Source: Cytophagaceae bacterium (GTDB lineage: Bacteria; Bacteroidota; Bacteroidia; Cytophagales; Spirosomataceae). Taken from it: a stretch of 35,626 bases of DNA. The notes below the pieces were generated by a model. That model worked only from the letters and a program-made list of their open reading frames with translations, was not told where the DNA came from and made no database searches. Within the stretch, counting starts at the first letter, position 1. Every line of letters starts with the position of its first letter. The stretch covers positions 67,228 through 102,853 of the forward strand of contig JAGOAA010000006.1 in assembly GCA_017984215.1 (NCBI GenBank), read 5' to 3'. The position numbers were made by a program, and so were the translations under genes. Below are positions 16,041 to 24,977 of the stretch, one piece after another.

Positions 16041-17075
16041 CACTCCGTATTTACGCATTTGTCGGTCCATGATGGCGAAATATACCGGTGGAATCAAAGC
16101 TAAAATCAACATACCAGGATATCCGGTAGGCATTTGAGGCGCACCATCGTGGTGGCGCAATATTTGATATTTTCTGGAAGCCAAGTAATGATGATCGCTA
16201 TGCCGACTTAACTCAAAAAGCAGCACTCTCCCCAATAAATGATTACTGTTCCATGAATGTTCCGGCTGTACACGGCCGTACCGATTATTCGCATTTAAAG
16301 GACGAATCAATCCATAATGCTCAATGTAATTAACGGCTTCAAGCAATAATATTCCAATCATCGCTGAAATCAAAAAGTACCCTAGGGTCGCTAATCCCCA
16401 AATCTCATAAATTCCTAACAGTAATCCTGCTTGAAAGAGATGAAAGAACAACATTTCATTTTGTAATGACCAAAAGCCGACTTGTTGGTTCTTCAAAATC
16501 TTCGCATTAATCCGCCAAGCACTCATGTAGGTTCCGGGAATTGTTTGGAAGAAAAAAGCAAATATACTTTGTCGATATTTGGCTGTACTCGGATCATCTG
16601 GCGTGCTAACATGTGTATGATGACCGCGATTATGCTCGATAAAAAAGTGCATGTACAAGCTGGTTGACAACAGTATTTTTGACATCCCTTGTTCCACTTT
16701 GTTGCTACGATGTCCTAATTCATGCGCTAAATTAATTCCAAAAATACCAGCCAATAATCCAGCGGTTACGATTCTCCCAATTCGATCTAACGTAGAAATA
16801 TCAGCTTCACCTACATTATTTAAAAAATAAAACAAACAAACAAGATGCAATGCAAAGGCTATATACAACACAAGGTCATAAAATGGATTGTTTTTGGCAG
16901 CGATTTCATCCTCTTCTGATAAATTCTGTTCATTAGCAGGCAAGAACAATTCTGCGAATGGAATGAATAGAAAGCTAAAAAGGATGCTGGCCCAACAGGC
17001 AATTCCAACAGAATGGTAAGAAAGCCAGGCTCCGGCAAATAAGATAAAGGGTAGAATGTACTTGATAATGCGCAT
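16032..17075 (-). CDS. alkB: AlkB-type membrane di-iron hydroxylase (alkane 1-monooxygenase family)
   Basis: This 347-residue integral membrane protein belongs to the fatty acid desaturase/hydroxylase superfamily, in the alkane monooxygenase branch. Members use a di-iron centre, O2 and reduced rubredoxin to hydroxylate terminal methyl groups of alkanes or related acyl chains. All His boxes are present: HELGHR (118-122), EHNRGHHTHV (148-153), NYIEHYG (253) and SRHSDHHY (292-296) followed by the family-typical RKYQILR. About six hydrophobic helices surround them. No rubredoxin or rubredoxin reductase gene is adjacent. It lies 33 bases downstream of the GT4 gene on the same strand with no promoter box between, so it is probably co-transcribed with the glycosyltransferases. 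The true substrate may be a lipid, not a free alkane. Confidence 0.88.
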   Translation of the reverse strand: MRIIKYILPFILFAGAWLSYHSVGIACWASILFSFLFIPFAELFLPANEQNLSEEDEIAAKNNPFYDLVLYIAFALHLVCLFYFLNNVGEADISTLDRIGRIVTAGLLAGIFGINLAHELGHRSNKVEQGMSKILLSTSLYMHFFIEHNRGHHTHVSTPDDPSTAKYRQSIFAFFFQTIPGTYMSAWRINAKILKNQQVGFWSLQNEMLFFHLFQAGLLLGIYEIWGLATLGYFLISAMIGILLLEAVNYIEHYGLIRPLNANNRYGRVQPEHSWNSNHLLGRVLLFELSRHSDHHYLASRKYQILRHHDGAPQMPTGYPGMLILALIPPVYFAIMDRQMRKYGVLE

Positions 17076-17108
17076 AGCTAATCAACTTATTTCTACAATA
17101 ATAACAAT

Positions 17109-18266
17109 TTAAACTTGTTTTATTGCCATAATAAAATCAGCAGCTACTTGCTCAATTTGATAGTTGGCCAAAAACAAAGCCCTTGCATTTTTTGCTAATC
17201 GAGTTTGCATGGCAGTATCTGTATAAAGTTTCTGCATCGCTTCCAAAACGGACGCTTGCGAAGGTTCACAGATAAGCGCCGCATTGGCAGAAATCAGTTC
17301 TTCGGCAAAACCAATCCGCGTACTAAATATACTCGGTTTGCTATACGCAAGCGCTTCCAACGCGGCAATCGAAAAACCCTCCGAGTAACTTGGCAGTATA
17401 AATGCATCCACCTGTTCTAATAAATACGCTTTATTGGCCCCGGTAACAACATTAAATACATCGATATTAGCATGTGGATAGGTCGCCAATTGAATGACTA
17501 ATTCCTCTGAATAATCATCTTGAGGACCCGCAATAATTAAATGGATGGCTGAACCATGGAGACGGCTTAATTCCTGGAATGCATGAACCAATATATCCAA
17601 GCCCTTCTTTCGATTGATTCGACTTAAAAATAAAAACACAAAAGAGCTTTTGGCCTTAATTTTCACAATGCGATCAACAAAATCAGGCGCAGGAGCTGGC
17701 AAGGTTGATTTTATCGGATCCTCAATTCCGTTGGGAATGAATACAATTTTCGAACGCAATTCGGGGAATAAATTCAAGACAATTTGCTCCTCTTCCCTAC
17801 TGATCACATGAATCAAATCTGCCTGTCGGAGAAAACGCTTTTGCATTACATTCCAGAGCAGTTTTTTCTTCCAAGCGGACCGATTCCAAGCATATGGATC
17901 CAAAAAACCATGGATTGTAACAATTTTTTTAGCCTTGTTTGGGATAATAAATGGCAGTAAAGCACCAAAATACCAAAGTCCATGCATGTGAACGTATTGA
18001 AAAGAATTCCGTTTCCGAATAAACCAAAACAACAAAGTCCACGAGAATTCCGAAAGGATACGCGAAAAAAAACTCTGCTTAAATATTTCTAAATGCACAC
18101 CTGGAGCGGTAGGATAAGCGTGATGCGCTAGATCCATGGAACTCGCAATCGTGACGTCCATACCAGAATCAATCTGAAAGCGAGAATGATTCAAGATCAC
18201 ACTAGCAGGTCCTCCTGATTCGTACGAATAGGAACACAAATGCAATAAATGATCTTTTTGATGCAT
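17109..18266 (-). CDS. Glycosyltransferase family 4
   Basis: The 385-residue protein has the GT-B architecture. The N-terminal domain contains ESGGPASVIL, which fits the glycine-rich acceptor-side loop, and a Rossmann-like HMHGLWYFGALLPF stretch. The C-terminal domain has FVFLFLSRINRKKGLDILV and the donor-binding E-x7-E motif in PSYSEGFSIAALEALAYSKP. It should transfer a sugar from a nucleotide-sugar to a growing glycan at the cytoplasmic face of the membrane. The start is ATG 18266 (MHQKDHLLH), one base after the stop of the GT2 gene (TAACATG); an in-frame TTG at 18278 would overlap that gene and is less likely. Sugar and linkage cannot be read from the sequence. Confidence 0.92.
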   Translation of the reverse strand: MHQKDHLLHLCSYSYESGGPASVILNHSRFQIDSGMDVTIASSMDLAHHAYPTAPGVHLEIFKQSFFSRILSEFSWTLLFWFIRKRNSFQYVHMHGLWYFGALLPFIIPNKAKKIVTIHGFLDPYAWNRSAWKKKLLWNVMQKRFLRQADLIHVISREEEQIVLNLFPELRSKIVFIPNGIEDPIKSTLPAPAPDFVDRIVKIKAKSSFVFLFLSRINRKKGLDILVHAFQELSRLHGSAIHLIIAGPQDDYSEELVIQLATYPHANIDVFNVVTGANKAYLLEQVDAFILPSYSEGFSIAALEALAYSKPSIFSTRIGFAEELISANAALICEPSQASVLEAMQKLYTDTAMQTRLAKNARALFLANYQIEQVAADFIMAIKQV

Positions 18267-18267
18267 G

Positions 18268-19170
18268 TTAAAATTCAATCTTCCACTCCTGCTGAATGAT
18301 TTCCTTCAAGCGTTCAGAATTGCCTTGCGCAGCTTTTTCCGCCTCATAGATATTCATATCGACTAAAAGACGATACCAAAGCCCTTGCATAAAATGAAAT
18401 ACCCAAACCTTCGGATGATCCAAGAATCCTAATTGGAATATAAACCGAAAGATAAAATAGGCCAAAGCACGCAAGCCAAGAGGCATCCGATTATACAAAC
18501 TATTTTTAGCTGTACGCTTCACATGTGCTTGGCTGTTACCGGCCGCCGACAAATCAGTCGTAAACGTAAATTGATATTTTTGATTCAATACATCCGCAGC
18601 TTCGCGGCGTGCATAATTATTGTGCTTACTTACCCACCAATGCATGGAATTCAAATTTTCATCCACGACATGCTCCGCAAAACGAATGGTTTCCCCTTGC
18701 GAAAGAACGATATGTTCATCCATCAAACGCTGTTCACAGGCCCCTAAACCTGTGCGCCAGAGTCGCAACAGATGAATCGGATAAAACCCACCAAATCGAA
18801 TCCATTTTCCCTTAAATAGCACTTTACGTGTAAACTCGATTCCTGAAATATGGGAAGACAGGGCTGCCAATTTTAGTTTGATTTCTTGTTGAAGCTCCTC
18901 GGTCAAATATTCATCTGCATCAATCCGCAGGGTCCATTCGGTTTGTATTTGCGCCGCTAGAATACCCCAATTCAACTGTTTGGCGTAATTATTTTCCCAA
19001 GCATGTGCATATACTTCAGCCCCTAAACTACTAGCAATTTCAATCGTACGATCTGTGGAAAAAGAATCAATGATGCAGATACGCGAGCAAACCGCTTGCA
19101 AGCTTTTGATACAGCGAGCAATGTGTTTCTCTTCATTAAACGTCAAAATGATTGCCGTAATTTGGGTCAT
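18268..19170 (-). CDS. Glycosyltransferase family 2 (WaaE/KdtX-like)
   Basis: This 300-residue protein has a GT-A fold. It opens with ITAIILTFNEEKHIARCIKS, has IIDSFSTDRTIEIA, and carries the metal-binding DxD-like RIDADEYL. The second half, with WVSKHNNYARREA and a hydrophobic end containing YFIFRFIFQLGFLDHPKVW, matches the family of lipopolysaccharide-core beta-glucosyltransferase-like enzymes that sit on the inner face of the cytoplasmic membrane. It probably adds a hexose to a lipid-linked glycan. It is followed one base later by the GT4 gene. A strong promoter-like TTG-N19-TAAATTTG lies just upstream. Confidence 0.9.
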   Translation of the reverse strand: MTQITAIILTFNEEKHIARCIKSLQAVCSRICIIDSFSTDRTIEIASSLGAEVYAHAWENNYAKQLNWGILAAQIQTEWTLRIDADEYLTEELQQEIKLKLAALSSHISGIEFTRKVLFKGKWIRFGGFYPIHLLRLWRTGLGACEQRLMDEHIVLSQGETIRFAEHVVDENLNSMHWWVSKHNNYARREAADVLNQKYQFTFTTDLSAAGNSQAHVKRTAKNSLYNRMPLGLRALAYFIFRFIFQLGFLDHPKVWVFHFMQGLWYRLLVDMNIYEAEKAAQGNSERLKEIIQQEWKIEF

Positions 19171-19186
19171 GCACCTAGAATTTCAA

Positions 19187-19216
19187 CAAATTTACCATTA
19201 GCCCGTGGATTCACAA
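19187..19216 (-). promoter_or_regulatory. Promoter of the GT2-GT4-alkB transcript
   Basis: On the minus strand, TTG (plus 19214-19216) and TAAATTTG (plus 19187-19194) are separated by 19 bases, a full match to the Bacteroidota -33/-7 consensus. The start would be near 19180, with a leader of only about 10 bases before the GT2 ATG. It lies between two same-strand genes, so the glycosyltransferases can be expressed independently of the membrane protein upstream. Confidence 0.55.
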
Positions 19217-19227
19217 GGCATTTAGCG

Positions 19228-21129
19228 TTATTCTATCCGATAGTAACGATGCGTGACGAGAATGACGGGCTTGAATCCTCCGTGAAAAAATTGTCCTTCG
19301 CTGAATTTAATGGATTCTAAGGTATTCGAAGAATCCGATGTTCCGCTATAGAATTTTTTGGCTTGTGCTAAATTCAGGATTAAGTTATTTGACCAAAAAC
19401 CTTTTTTCAACAAGTTAGGAGCGACACGAATACGTTCACGAACATTTCCCGATTTAAGTTCTGCCATTAATTGGGGCGGCTGAAACAATAGATTAACCAA
19501 ATTACCTTGTGAACTATACGCTGTTTCAAAGGTACTTTCACGTAAATACCCGGCTTGTAGAACGCCCAATTTAATCTCCTTCCCGAGTGAATGACGCGCA
19601 TACCGCGTAAATACCAACCGAAGTTTTCGATGTTGCGGTTTACGGGCAAATAGCAACAAGGAATCATTGGAATCTACGATTTCATAATGCATCAACAAAG
19701 CTTTTTGGGTAAAGGATTCCTCCGACCATGGATACTTTAAACTTGATTTTTCCAATCCATAAATTACAAAATCTGGGGCTTTTTTCGACGCAAAATATAC
19801 TTCATTTAAACTATCCAAATAGCGATCTCCCGCTAAATAACTCTGAAGCGTGGGCCGAGGCGCATAATTCAATTTATGCGTATTGACCCAGGAAACCTCA
19901 TATGGAATGACGTCAACTGAATGTTTGGCAATCCGCTTTATAAATGTTTCGGGCAAGCGTTGTCCAACCGGTGCTGGCTCCCGTTTTCCTTGGAAATAAT
20001 TCACCAAAATATAGGGGCGGTATTTGATACCATGCCAAAGACCAAGTGCCGTAAATCCAACAAGCGGAACATATAAATACACATAGAGGGCAAATAATAC
20101 GGGCATTAAAAGCAAGTAAATGCGTCGAATAGCTAACAGTGAGGAATGTGCAACAATCAAAAGTCCCACATAAGTCATCAATTTAACATAAGCCGTAAAA
20201 TGCCCCGAATCTGCGCGCACAAAGCTGTACTTCAACAAAACAAACGATATCCCTAGTCCTGTAGCTAATAAAAAATACTCCGACCAAGCTTGCTTTGGGG
20301 CATACATGACCAGGTATAGTGTAAAAACCACCTGCAACAGGAAAACACCATAAGTTGCGGCAGTCATCTTTTCGAATGCATCTGGAAAAACGGACATCCC
20401 CGCATTGTAATTGGCGATGATGTGTAAACTCGTTTTAAAATACAGGAATAAGTTGGTATCCAGGTATTGCGCCCAAGCCATAAGTGCCACCACAAACAAA
20501 CCGAAAAACAGTAAACCCAGCCACCAAGATAGTCGCTTTTGAATGACCATCACGACAATTAAACCTGCTAAAAATGCCCAAACGATGATCCCATAATTAG
20601 CCTTGCTGAAAAATATAATACCTAATAAAAGAAAGGATAGAGCGAGAGAAGCAACGCGTTTCCAAGTTGATCCGGCATAAAGGGCAACAAATCCATGATA
20701 CATCCCTAAAAACATCCACAGAAATGCGGTGGTTTCCCCAATCATCTCAAATGAAAAGAGATTAAAACAGAAAAATACAATCAGATGGTAGTATTTAGCC
20801 TGTTTGGGAAAACAGGTGGCATGAAAATAGATGAGATTCAGAAAGAAAAAACCATCATAAAGTAATTGCTTCCAAGCGGGAACTAAGATGGGGAGTCGGT
20901 AGATATAAGACCCTAAAGGACCATAAGTAAACACGAAGTCGCTTCCCCAGATTCCTTGTTTGCCTCGCAATAAATTCAGGACAATTTGCCAAGAGGGATC
21001 TAATCCAACCCCTGGCTCTTCAAATAAACGTAAATAAGGAAATGTTAGATAAACTATACCAAAAGCGTACAGCCAAAAATGCCATGTTTTTTGAATGGGT
21101 TCTCGGAAATAGCTAAGGATTGAATTCAA
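19228..21129 (-). CDS. Polytopic membrane protein of unknown function (possible glycan or lipid glycosylation)
   Basis: The first 370 or so of 633 residues form about ten hydrophobic helices; the rest is a soluble, beta-rich C-terminal domain. The stretch VGLDPSWQIVLNLL followed by FVFTYGPLGSYIY is characteristic of a family of large uncharacterised bacterial membrane proteins. The acidic residue after the first helix recalls, without proving, the catalytic Asp of GT-C enzymes that use polyprenyl-phosphate sugars. Its place before GT2 and GT4 genes supports a role in envelope glycans. No ATG or GTG is available at the 5' end: an in-frame stop lies at 21139-21141, so the TTG at 21129 is the likely start. 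A TAGCTTTG box sits 20 bases upstream. Confidence 0.75.
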   Translation of the reverse strand: MNSILSYFREPIQKTWHFWLYAFGIVYLTFPYLRLFEEPGVGLDPSWQIVLNLLRGKQGIWGSDFVFTYGPLGSYIYRLPILVPAWKQLLYDGFFFLNLIYFHATCFPKQAKYYHLIVFFCFNLFSFEMIGETTAFLWMFLGMYHGFVALYAGSTWKRVASLALSFLLLGIIFFSKANYGIIVWAFLAGLIVVMVIQKRLSWWLGLLFFGLFVVALMAWAQYLDTNLFLYFKTSLHIIANYNAGMSVFPDAFEKMTAATYGVFLLQVVFTLYLVMYAPKQAWSEYFLLATGLGISFVLLKYSFVRADSGHFTAYVKLMTYVGLLIVAHSSLLAIRRIYLLLMPVLFALYVYLYVPLVGFTALGLWHGIKYRPYILVNYFQGKREPAPVGQRLPETFIKRIAKHSVDVIPYEVSWVNTHKLNYAPRPTLQSYLAGDRYLDSLNEVYFASKKAPDFVIYGLEKSSLKYPWSEESFTQKALLMHYEIVDSNDSLLLFARKPQHRKLRLVFTRYARHSLGKEIKLGVLQAGYLRESTFETAYSSQGNLVNLLFQPPQLMAELKSGNVRERIRVAPNLLKKGFWSNNLILNLAQAKKFYSGTSDSSNTLESIKFSEGQFFHGGFKPVILVTHRYYRIE

Positions 21130-21148
21130 TTCAAATAATTATAGAAAA

Positions 21149-21156
21149 CAAAGCTA
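21149..21156 (-). promoter_or_regulatory. -7 box (TAGCTTTG) of the membrane-protein gene
   Basis: On the minus strand TAGCTTTG matches TAnnTTTG exactly. The expected transcription start near 21142 is only about 13 bases from the TTG start codon, so the leader is nearly absent. No well-spaced -33 element is visible. Confidence 0.4.
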
Positions 21157-21363
21157 ACGATAAATACAAAAAAGACCCACATCAAAATTTAAAGCTTCTT
21201 AAAAAGTTAAACATAAGAAATAGGAAATTCATCAATTATGAAAATCCATTACTCACATTGCCCAATCATTTTTTGACACAGAGAAAATAAGTTAATCCAT
21301 ATTATGAAGAATCTTTTATTAGACTAAGCCTATATTTACATCTTTACAAATACAAAATATAGA

Positions 21364-23436
21364 ATGAAAAAAACAATCGTACTTCAGTTACTATTCATCA
21401 TGGAAGTGCTTTTTTCATGTCAAATACGAAACCCTCAAAAAACGATTGAAATTGTTTCACCAAACAATAAAATAAAATTCCAACTTACCTCAGAGCATAC
21501 AAATCCTATTTTACACTATACAATACGATGGAACGACACACTCATTATTGATGATTCAAAAATAGAATTAGATTTAGAGGGAAGAGAATTTGATCAATTG
21601 ACAATCAAAAATATTCAAAAACTTGAAAAAGACAGCCTTTTCTCCCCCGTTGTTGCATCAAAACGTAAATTATTCAGAGACAGGTATAACGCAATACTTA
21701 TCAACTTTGAACAGCCTATTGGATTAGAAATTCGAATGTACGATGAAGGTCTATCCTATAGATGGATAGGAAAATCAAATCACAAACTTAAAGTTTATAA
21801 AGAAAAATTCGAAGTGAATCCTATTGGAGATGCTCAAATTTACTTTGCGCCATATCTACAATATACATTACCTAATACGATTATAAATTTCATTAAAAAG
21901 CAAATAGATTCATTCAGAAATTTATTCAGAATCGAGAACAAATATGAATCATTTTTTGAGACACAATACCAAACAAGTAAAATTTCAGAAAGCTCAACGA
22001 ACACTGCTTATTTTGCGCCTTCCTTACTAAAAACAAAAAATGATTTATATATAGTAATCGGAGAATCGGATGTGATTGACTACCCAGGTTTAATTCTTTT
22101 AAAGTCTTCAAATAATGGAATCAAAGCGGATTTTTCACCGTATCCGTTAGAGGAAAAAATACCAAATGATACAATCAATTATTATAAACTTAAAAGTGTA
22201 ACTAAGTTCGCTGATTTTATAGCTTTAACAAATGGCAATAGAAATTTCCCATGGCGGGTGTTACATATAACTAAAAACCCCGCGACAATTCCTTCTTCAG
22301 ATTTAGTATTAAAACTCGCTAGTCCTTCAGAAATTAAAGGCGATTTATCATGGATCAAGCCGGGTCAAATAACGGATGAATGGCTAACAAACATGAATCT
22401 TTTTAATGTTTCCTTTAAAGCAGGAAAAAATACAACATCTTACAAATACTATGTAGACTTTGCAAAGAAATTCGGACTTGAATATATCATGGTTGATGAG
22501 GGATGGTATCAGCATGGTAATCTGAAGAAATTAAACAAAGAGATCAATTTAGATTCCATTATAACTTATGCCAGCAAACAGAACATTGGCATTGGTCTTT
22601 GGTTTAATGCCTCTGTCATGGACGAAAACCTGGAGGAAACGCTGAAACTGTATTCCTCAAAAGGTGTTAAAATTATACTTATGGACTTTATCAATCGGAA
22701 TGATCAGAAGGCCATGAATTTTTATTCAAAAATAGCCCGGGCATGCGCTCGCCACAAACTGATGATAAACATCCATTCTGCTCCAGCTCCAGCAGGGTTT
22801 GAAATCACATACCCAAACGCGATAACTCGTGAAGGTGTTATGGGATCCGAATGGAATGGCTGGAGCTATTTCGTAACTCCGACCCACGATTTAATCATAC
22901 CTTTTACTAGAATGTTTTCTGGCTCTTTGGATTATGAACCAGGATTATTAGAGAATTCAGCAGAAAATGGATTCAAAAATATTGAAGGCCGCCCAATGTC
23001 ACAAGGTACACGCGCTCACCAGATGGCCATGTATTTAATATATGACAATCCTCTTCAATATTTTGTAGGGAATCCCTCTCAAGGGTATTTGGAACCCCAA
23101 TTCATGAAATTCTTAGGTGATCTGCCAACGACGTGGGATGAGACAATTGTCCTCGAAGGTAATCCAGCCGAATATATCGTAACCGCAAGATTAAAAAATG
23201 GCATATGGTATATAGGCGCAATGAATAACTGGAAAGAGCGAGAAATTAGCATAGACCTTTCAAAATTAGGTTTAAAACGATACAAACTTTCAGGAATAAG
23301 TGATGGATTAAATAGCAACAAATATGCTTCGGACTACAATCTCATTTCTCGCCAAGGCGATGTAAATGAAAAATTCACGATCAAATTAAGCAAAGGTGGT
23401 GGTGGCGTTTGGCGTTTTGAACCAATTAAAAATTAG
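21364..23436 (+). CDS. Glycoside hydrolase family 97 lipoprotein (retaining type)
   Basis: GH97 enzymes of Bacteroidota cleave alpha-glucosidic or alpha-galactosidic bonds, usually in the periplasm or on the outer membrane. The 690-residue product has a lipobox-like LFSC (Cys19), an N-terminal beta-sandwich to about 270, a TIM barrel at about 280-580 and a C-terminal beta domain ending GGGGVWRFEPI. Barrel landmarks are YIMVDEGWY, IGLWFNAS, LMDFINRNDQ and ITREGVMGSEWN. Asp441 lies where retaining GH97 enzymes have their nucleophile, in place of the distal Glu base of inverting SusB; Glu496, 55 residues later, is the likely acid/base. No SusC/SusD pair is adjacent. The gene is much richer in AT than its neighbours (60-base lines at 21541 and 21841 have 16 and 15 G+C), suggesting horizontal acquisition. 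Confidence 0.9.
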   Translation: MKKTIVLQLLFIMEVLFSCQIRNPQKTIEIVSPNNKIKFQLTSEHTNPILHYTIRWNDTLIIDDSKIELDLEGREFDQLTIKNIQKLEKDSLFSPVVASKRKLFRDRYNAILINFEQPIGLEIRMYDEGLSYRWIGKSNHKLKVYKEKFEVNPIGDAQIYFAPYLQYTLPNTIINFIKKQIDSFRNLFRIENKYESFFETQYQTSKISESSTNTAYFAPSLLKTKNDLYIVIGESDVIDYPGLILLKSSNNGIKADFSPYPLEEKIPNDTINYYKLKSVTKFADFIALTNGNRNFPWRVLHITKNPATIPSSDLVLKLASPSEIKGDLSWIKPGQITDEWLTNMNLFNVSFKAGKNTTSYKYYVDFAKKFGLEYIMVDEGWYQHGNLKKLNKEINLDSIITYASKQNIGIGLWFNASVMDENLEETLKLYSSKGVKIILMDFINRNDQKAMNFYSKIARACARHKLMINIHSAPAPAGFEITYPNAITREGVMGSEWNGWSYFVTPTHDLIIPFTRMFSGSLDYEPGLLENSAENGFKNIEGRPMSQGTRAHQMAMYLIYDNPLQYFVGNPSQGYLEPQFMKFLGDLPTTWDETIVLEGNPAEYIVTARLKNGIWYIGAMNNWKEREISIDLSKLGLKRYKLSGISDGLNSNKYASDYNLISRQGDVNEKFTIKLSKGGGGVWRFEPIKN

Positions 23437-23525
23437 CATTAAACCGAATTGAATTTAGAAGTGAATAGAAATCCGCTTATAAATGAAGGCGTAAATCAAT
23501 CGGAATCAGCAATAGTTAAAAAACG

Positions 23526-23558
23526 AAAAACCTTCTAATTCGCATTAAAAGGTTTTTT
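23526..23558. terminator. Bidirectional intrinsic terminator
   Basis: A 14-bp stem with one mismatch (AAAAACCTT-C-TAAT, loop TCGC, ATTA-A-AAGGTTTTT) is followed by T-runs on both strands. It ends the GH97 transcript on the plus strand and the tRNA-Arg transcript on the minus strand. Confidence 0.8.
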
Positions 23559-23570
23559 AATTATTACTAG

Positions 23571-23644
23571 TGGTCGCGTAGGGATTCGAACCCCAAACCT
23601 TCTCATCCGTAGTGAGATGCTCTATCCAGTTGAGCTACGCAACC
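23571..23644 (-). tRNA. tRNA-Arg (anticodon ACG)
   Basis: Read on the minus strand, the 74-base gene folds as a complete cloverleaf. The acceptor stem is GGTTGCG/CGCGACC, with one G-T pair and discriminator A. The D arm begins AGCTCAACTGGATAGAGC. The anticodon stem TCTCA/TGAGA holds the loop CTACGGA, anticodon ACG. The T loop TTCGAAT lies in a GGGG/CCCT-type stem. A34 would be deaminated to inosine by TadA to read CGU, CGC and CGA codons. The 3' CCA is not encoded and must be added. A terminator follows immediately. Confidence 0.95.
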
Positions 23645-23765
23645 ATTGCCCTTTCGGGACTGCAAAGGTAGAAATAGTTTTTAAAAATCGAAACATTCAT
23701 TCGAAAAAAAATATCGAAGCAGAATCATCAAAAAAGCTAAGTGCATCGTTCACAAGCACTTGCTT

Positions 23766-24977
23766 CTATTTTTTAAATTGAATCCGATAGATACTTCCTC
23801 CTAAATCATCACTAACATACAGCGAACCATCCGGTCCTTCCGCCAATCCACAAGGACGATGCTGAATAGGTCCCGTCGGTTTCGCCAAATCCGTTCCGGC
23901 AAAATTATCCGCAAAAATCTCCCATTTCCCGCTCGGCTTACCATTTTTAAAGGGAACAAAGGCTACCAAATACCCTTTCTTCAATTCCGAAGATTGGCCA
24001 TGAAAGGCAATAAATGCTCCATGTTTGTAACGCGCGGGAAATTGATTCCCTTGGTAAAATAGGATATCATTGGGACCCATGTGCGCAGGAAAAGCGACCA
24101 CAGGATTCAAAGCTTTTTCTCCTCCCGTCTTCTTTCCATCGCCACCATATTCCGGAGCAACGATTTTCTTGTTTTGCTTTTGGTCGTAATAAATATAAGG
24201 CCAACCAGCATCATCGCCTGCTTTTTTGAATTCGTACATCGCCTCGGCAGGTAATTCTTGTGATTGCTGCGGTGTGTAGTATTGCGGATAAAAATCGTGG
24301 AATTGTCCCCGACCGTGCGCCATCGCAAAGAGCGATTGCGTTTGTGGATTCCAAGTAATCCCCACTGCATTCTTCAAGCCTGTGGCATATCGAACACCAT
24401 CCTTAAAACCTTGATTTAATTTATTCGCATCAAATTGCCATACCCCACCCGCAGAATCCAATACCGCACATGGGTTCATGCCTTGACCGGTGCCAGGGAC
24501 CCGACAAGGATCATTCCAGGACCCAATAGTCACATAAATATGTTTTTTACCTGCATCAAAAACAAAGGGCTTGGCGTTATCCCGACCATGATCGGGTAAT
24601 CCATCTACAATGGTTTCAAAGGTATTCAAGTCGGCAATTTCTCCCTTTGCATTTAAGGCATAGCGAAAAACACCCTTGTTTGATGATGCATAAAAATATT
24701 CGCCATCAATCATGATGCCCGTCCCTGGATATTTCCCAAAAAGGGTTTCTTCCTCAAAAACCCCATCTTGATTCGTGTCTTTGAGCTGAATAATCCCATT
24801 CCCATCCTTTAATTTGGATAATTTAGCATACACATGGCCTTGTTTGGAAACGGCAATGTGACGCACGGAACCTTGATTTTTAGCGATTTCAGCAACGGAA
24901 AAACCCGCAGGGACTTTAATTTCTTGAGCAAAAAGCATCGAGGGCAAAAGAAGCCCTAGGCTAAGCCAATTTTTCAT
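23766..24977 (-). CDS. Exported sorbosone/glucose dehydrogenase-like beta-propeller protein
   Basis: The 403-residue protein has a Sec signal peptide (SMLFAQ). The remainder repeats beta-propeller blades such as SVRHIAVSKQGHVYAKL, GLPDHGRDNAKPFVFD, HIYVTIGSWND and GLAEGPDGSLYVSDDLGGSIYRI. This pattern matches PQQ-dependent sugar (glucose/sorbosone) dehydrogenase family propellers, in which PQQ and Ca2+ would sit on top of the six-bladed barrel. The catalytic His could be in the LPDHGRDN or HRPCGLAEG segments. Two Cys pairs (DPCRVPG, NPCAVLD) could form a disulfide in the periplasm. Many members have no proven activity, and I see no PQQ synthesis genes here. It is a single gene, convergent towards the tRNA. 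Confidence 0.85.
   Translation of the reverse strand: MKNWLSLGLLLPSMLFAQEIKVPAGFSVAEIAKNQGSVRHIAVSKQGHVYAKLSKLKDGNGIIQLKDTNQDGVFEEETLFGKYPGTGIMIDGEYFYASSNKGVFRYALNAKGEIADLNTFETIVDGLPDHGRDNAKPFVFDAGKKHIYVTIGSWNDPCRVPGTGQGMNPCAVLDSAGGVWQFDANKLNQGFKDGVRYATGLKNAVGITWNPQTQSLFAMAHGRGQFHDFYPQYYTPQQSQELPAEAMYEFKKAGDDAGWPYIYYDQKQNKKIVAPEYGGDGKKTGGEKALNPVVAFPAHMGPNDILFYQGNQFPARYKHGAFIAFHGQSSELKKGYLVAFVPFKNGKPSGKWEIFADNFAGTDLAKPTGPIQHRPCGLAEGPDGSLYVSDDLGGSIYRIQFKK

Noticed and set aside
21331..21338. TATATTTA as the GH97 promoter
   Set aside because: One mismatch to TAnnTTTG and no -33 element at a suitable distance in very AT-rich DNA, where such matches arise by chance.
24107..24370. Second open frame inside the propeller gene
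   Set aside because: It is an alternative frame with no family features; the long frame has a signal peptide and propeller repeats.
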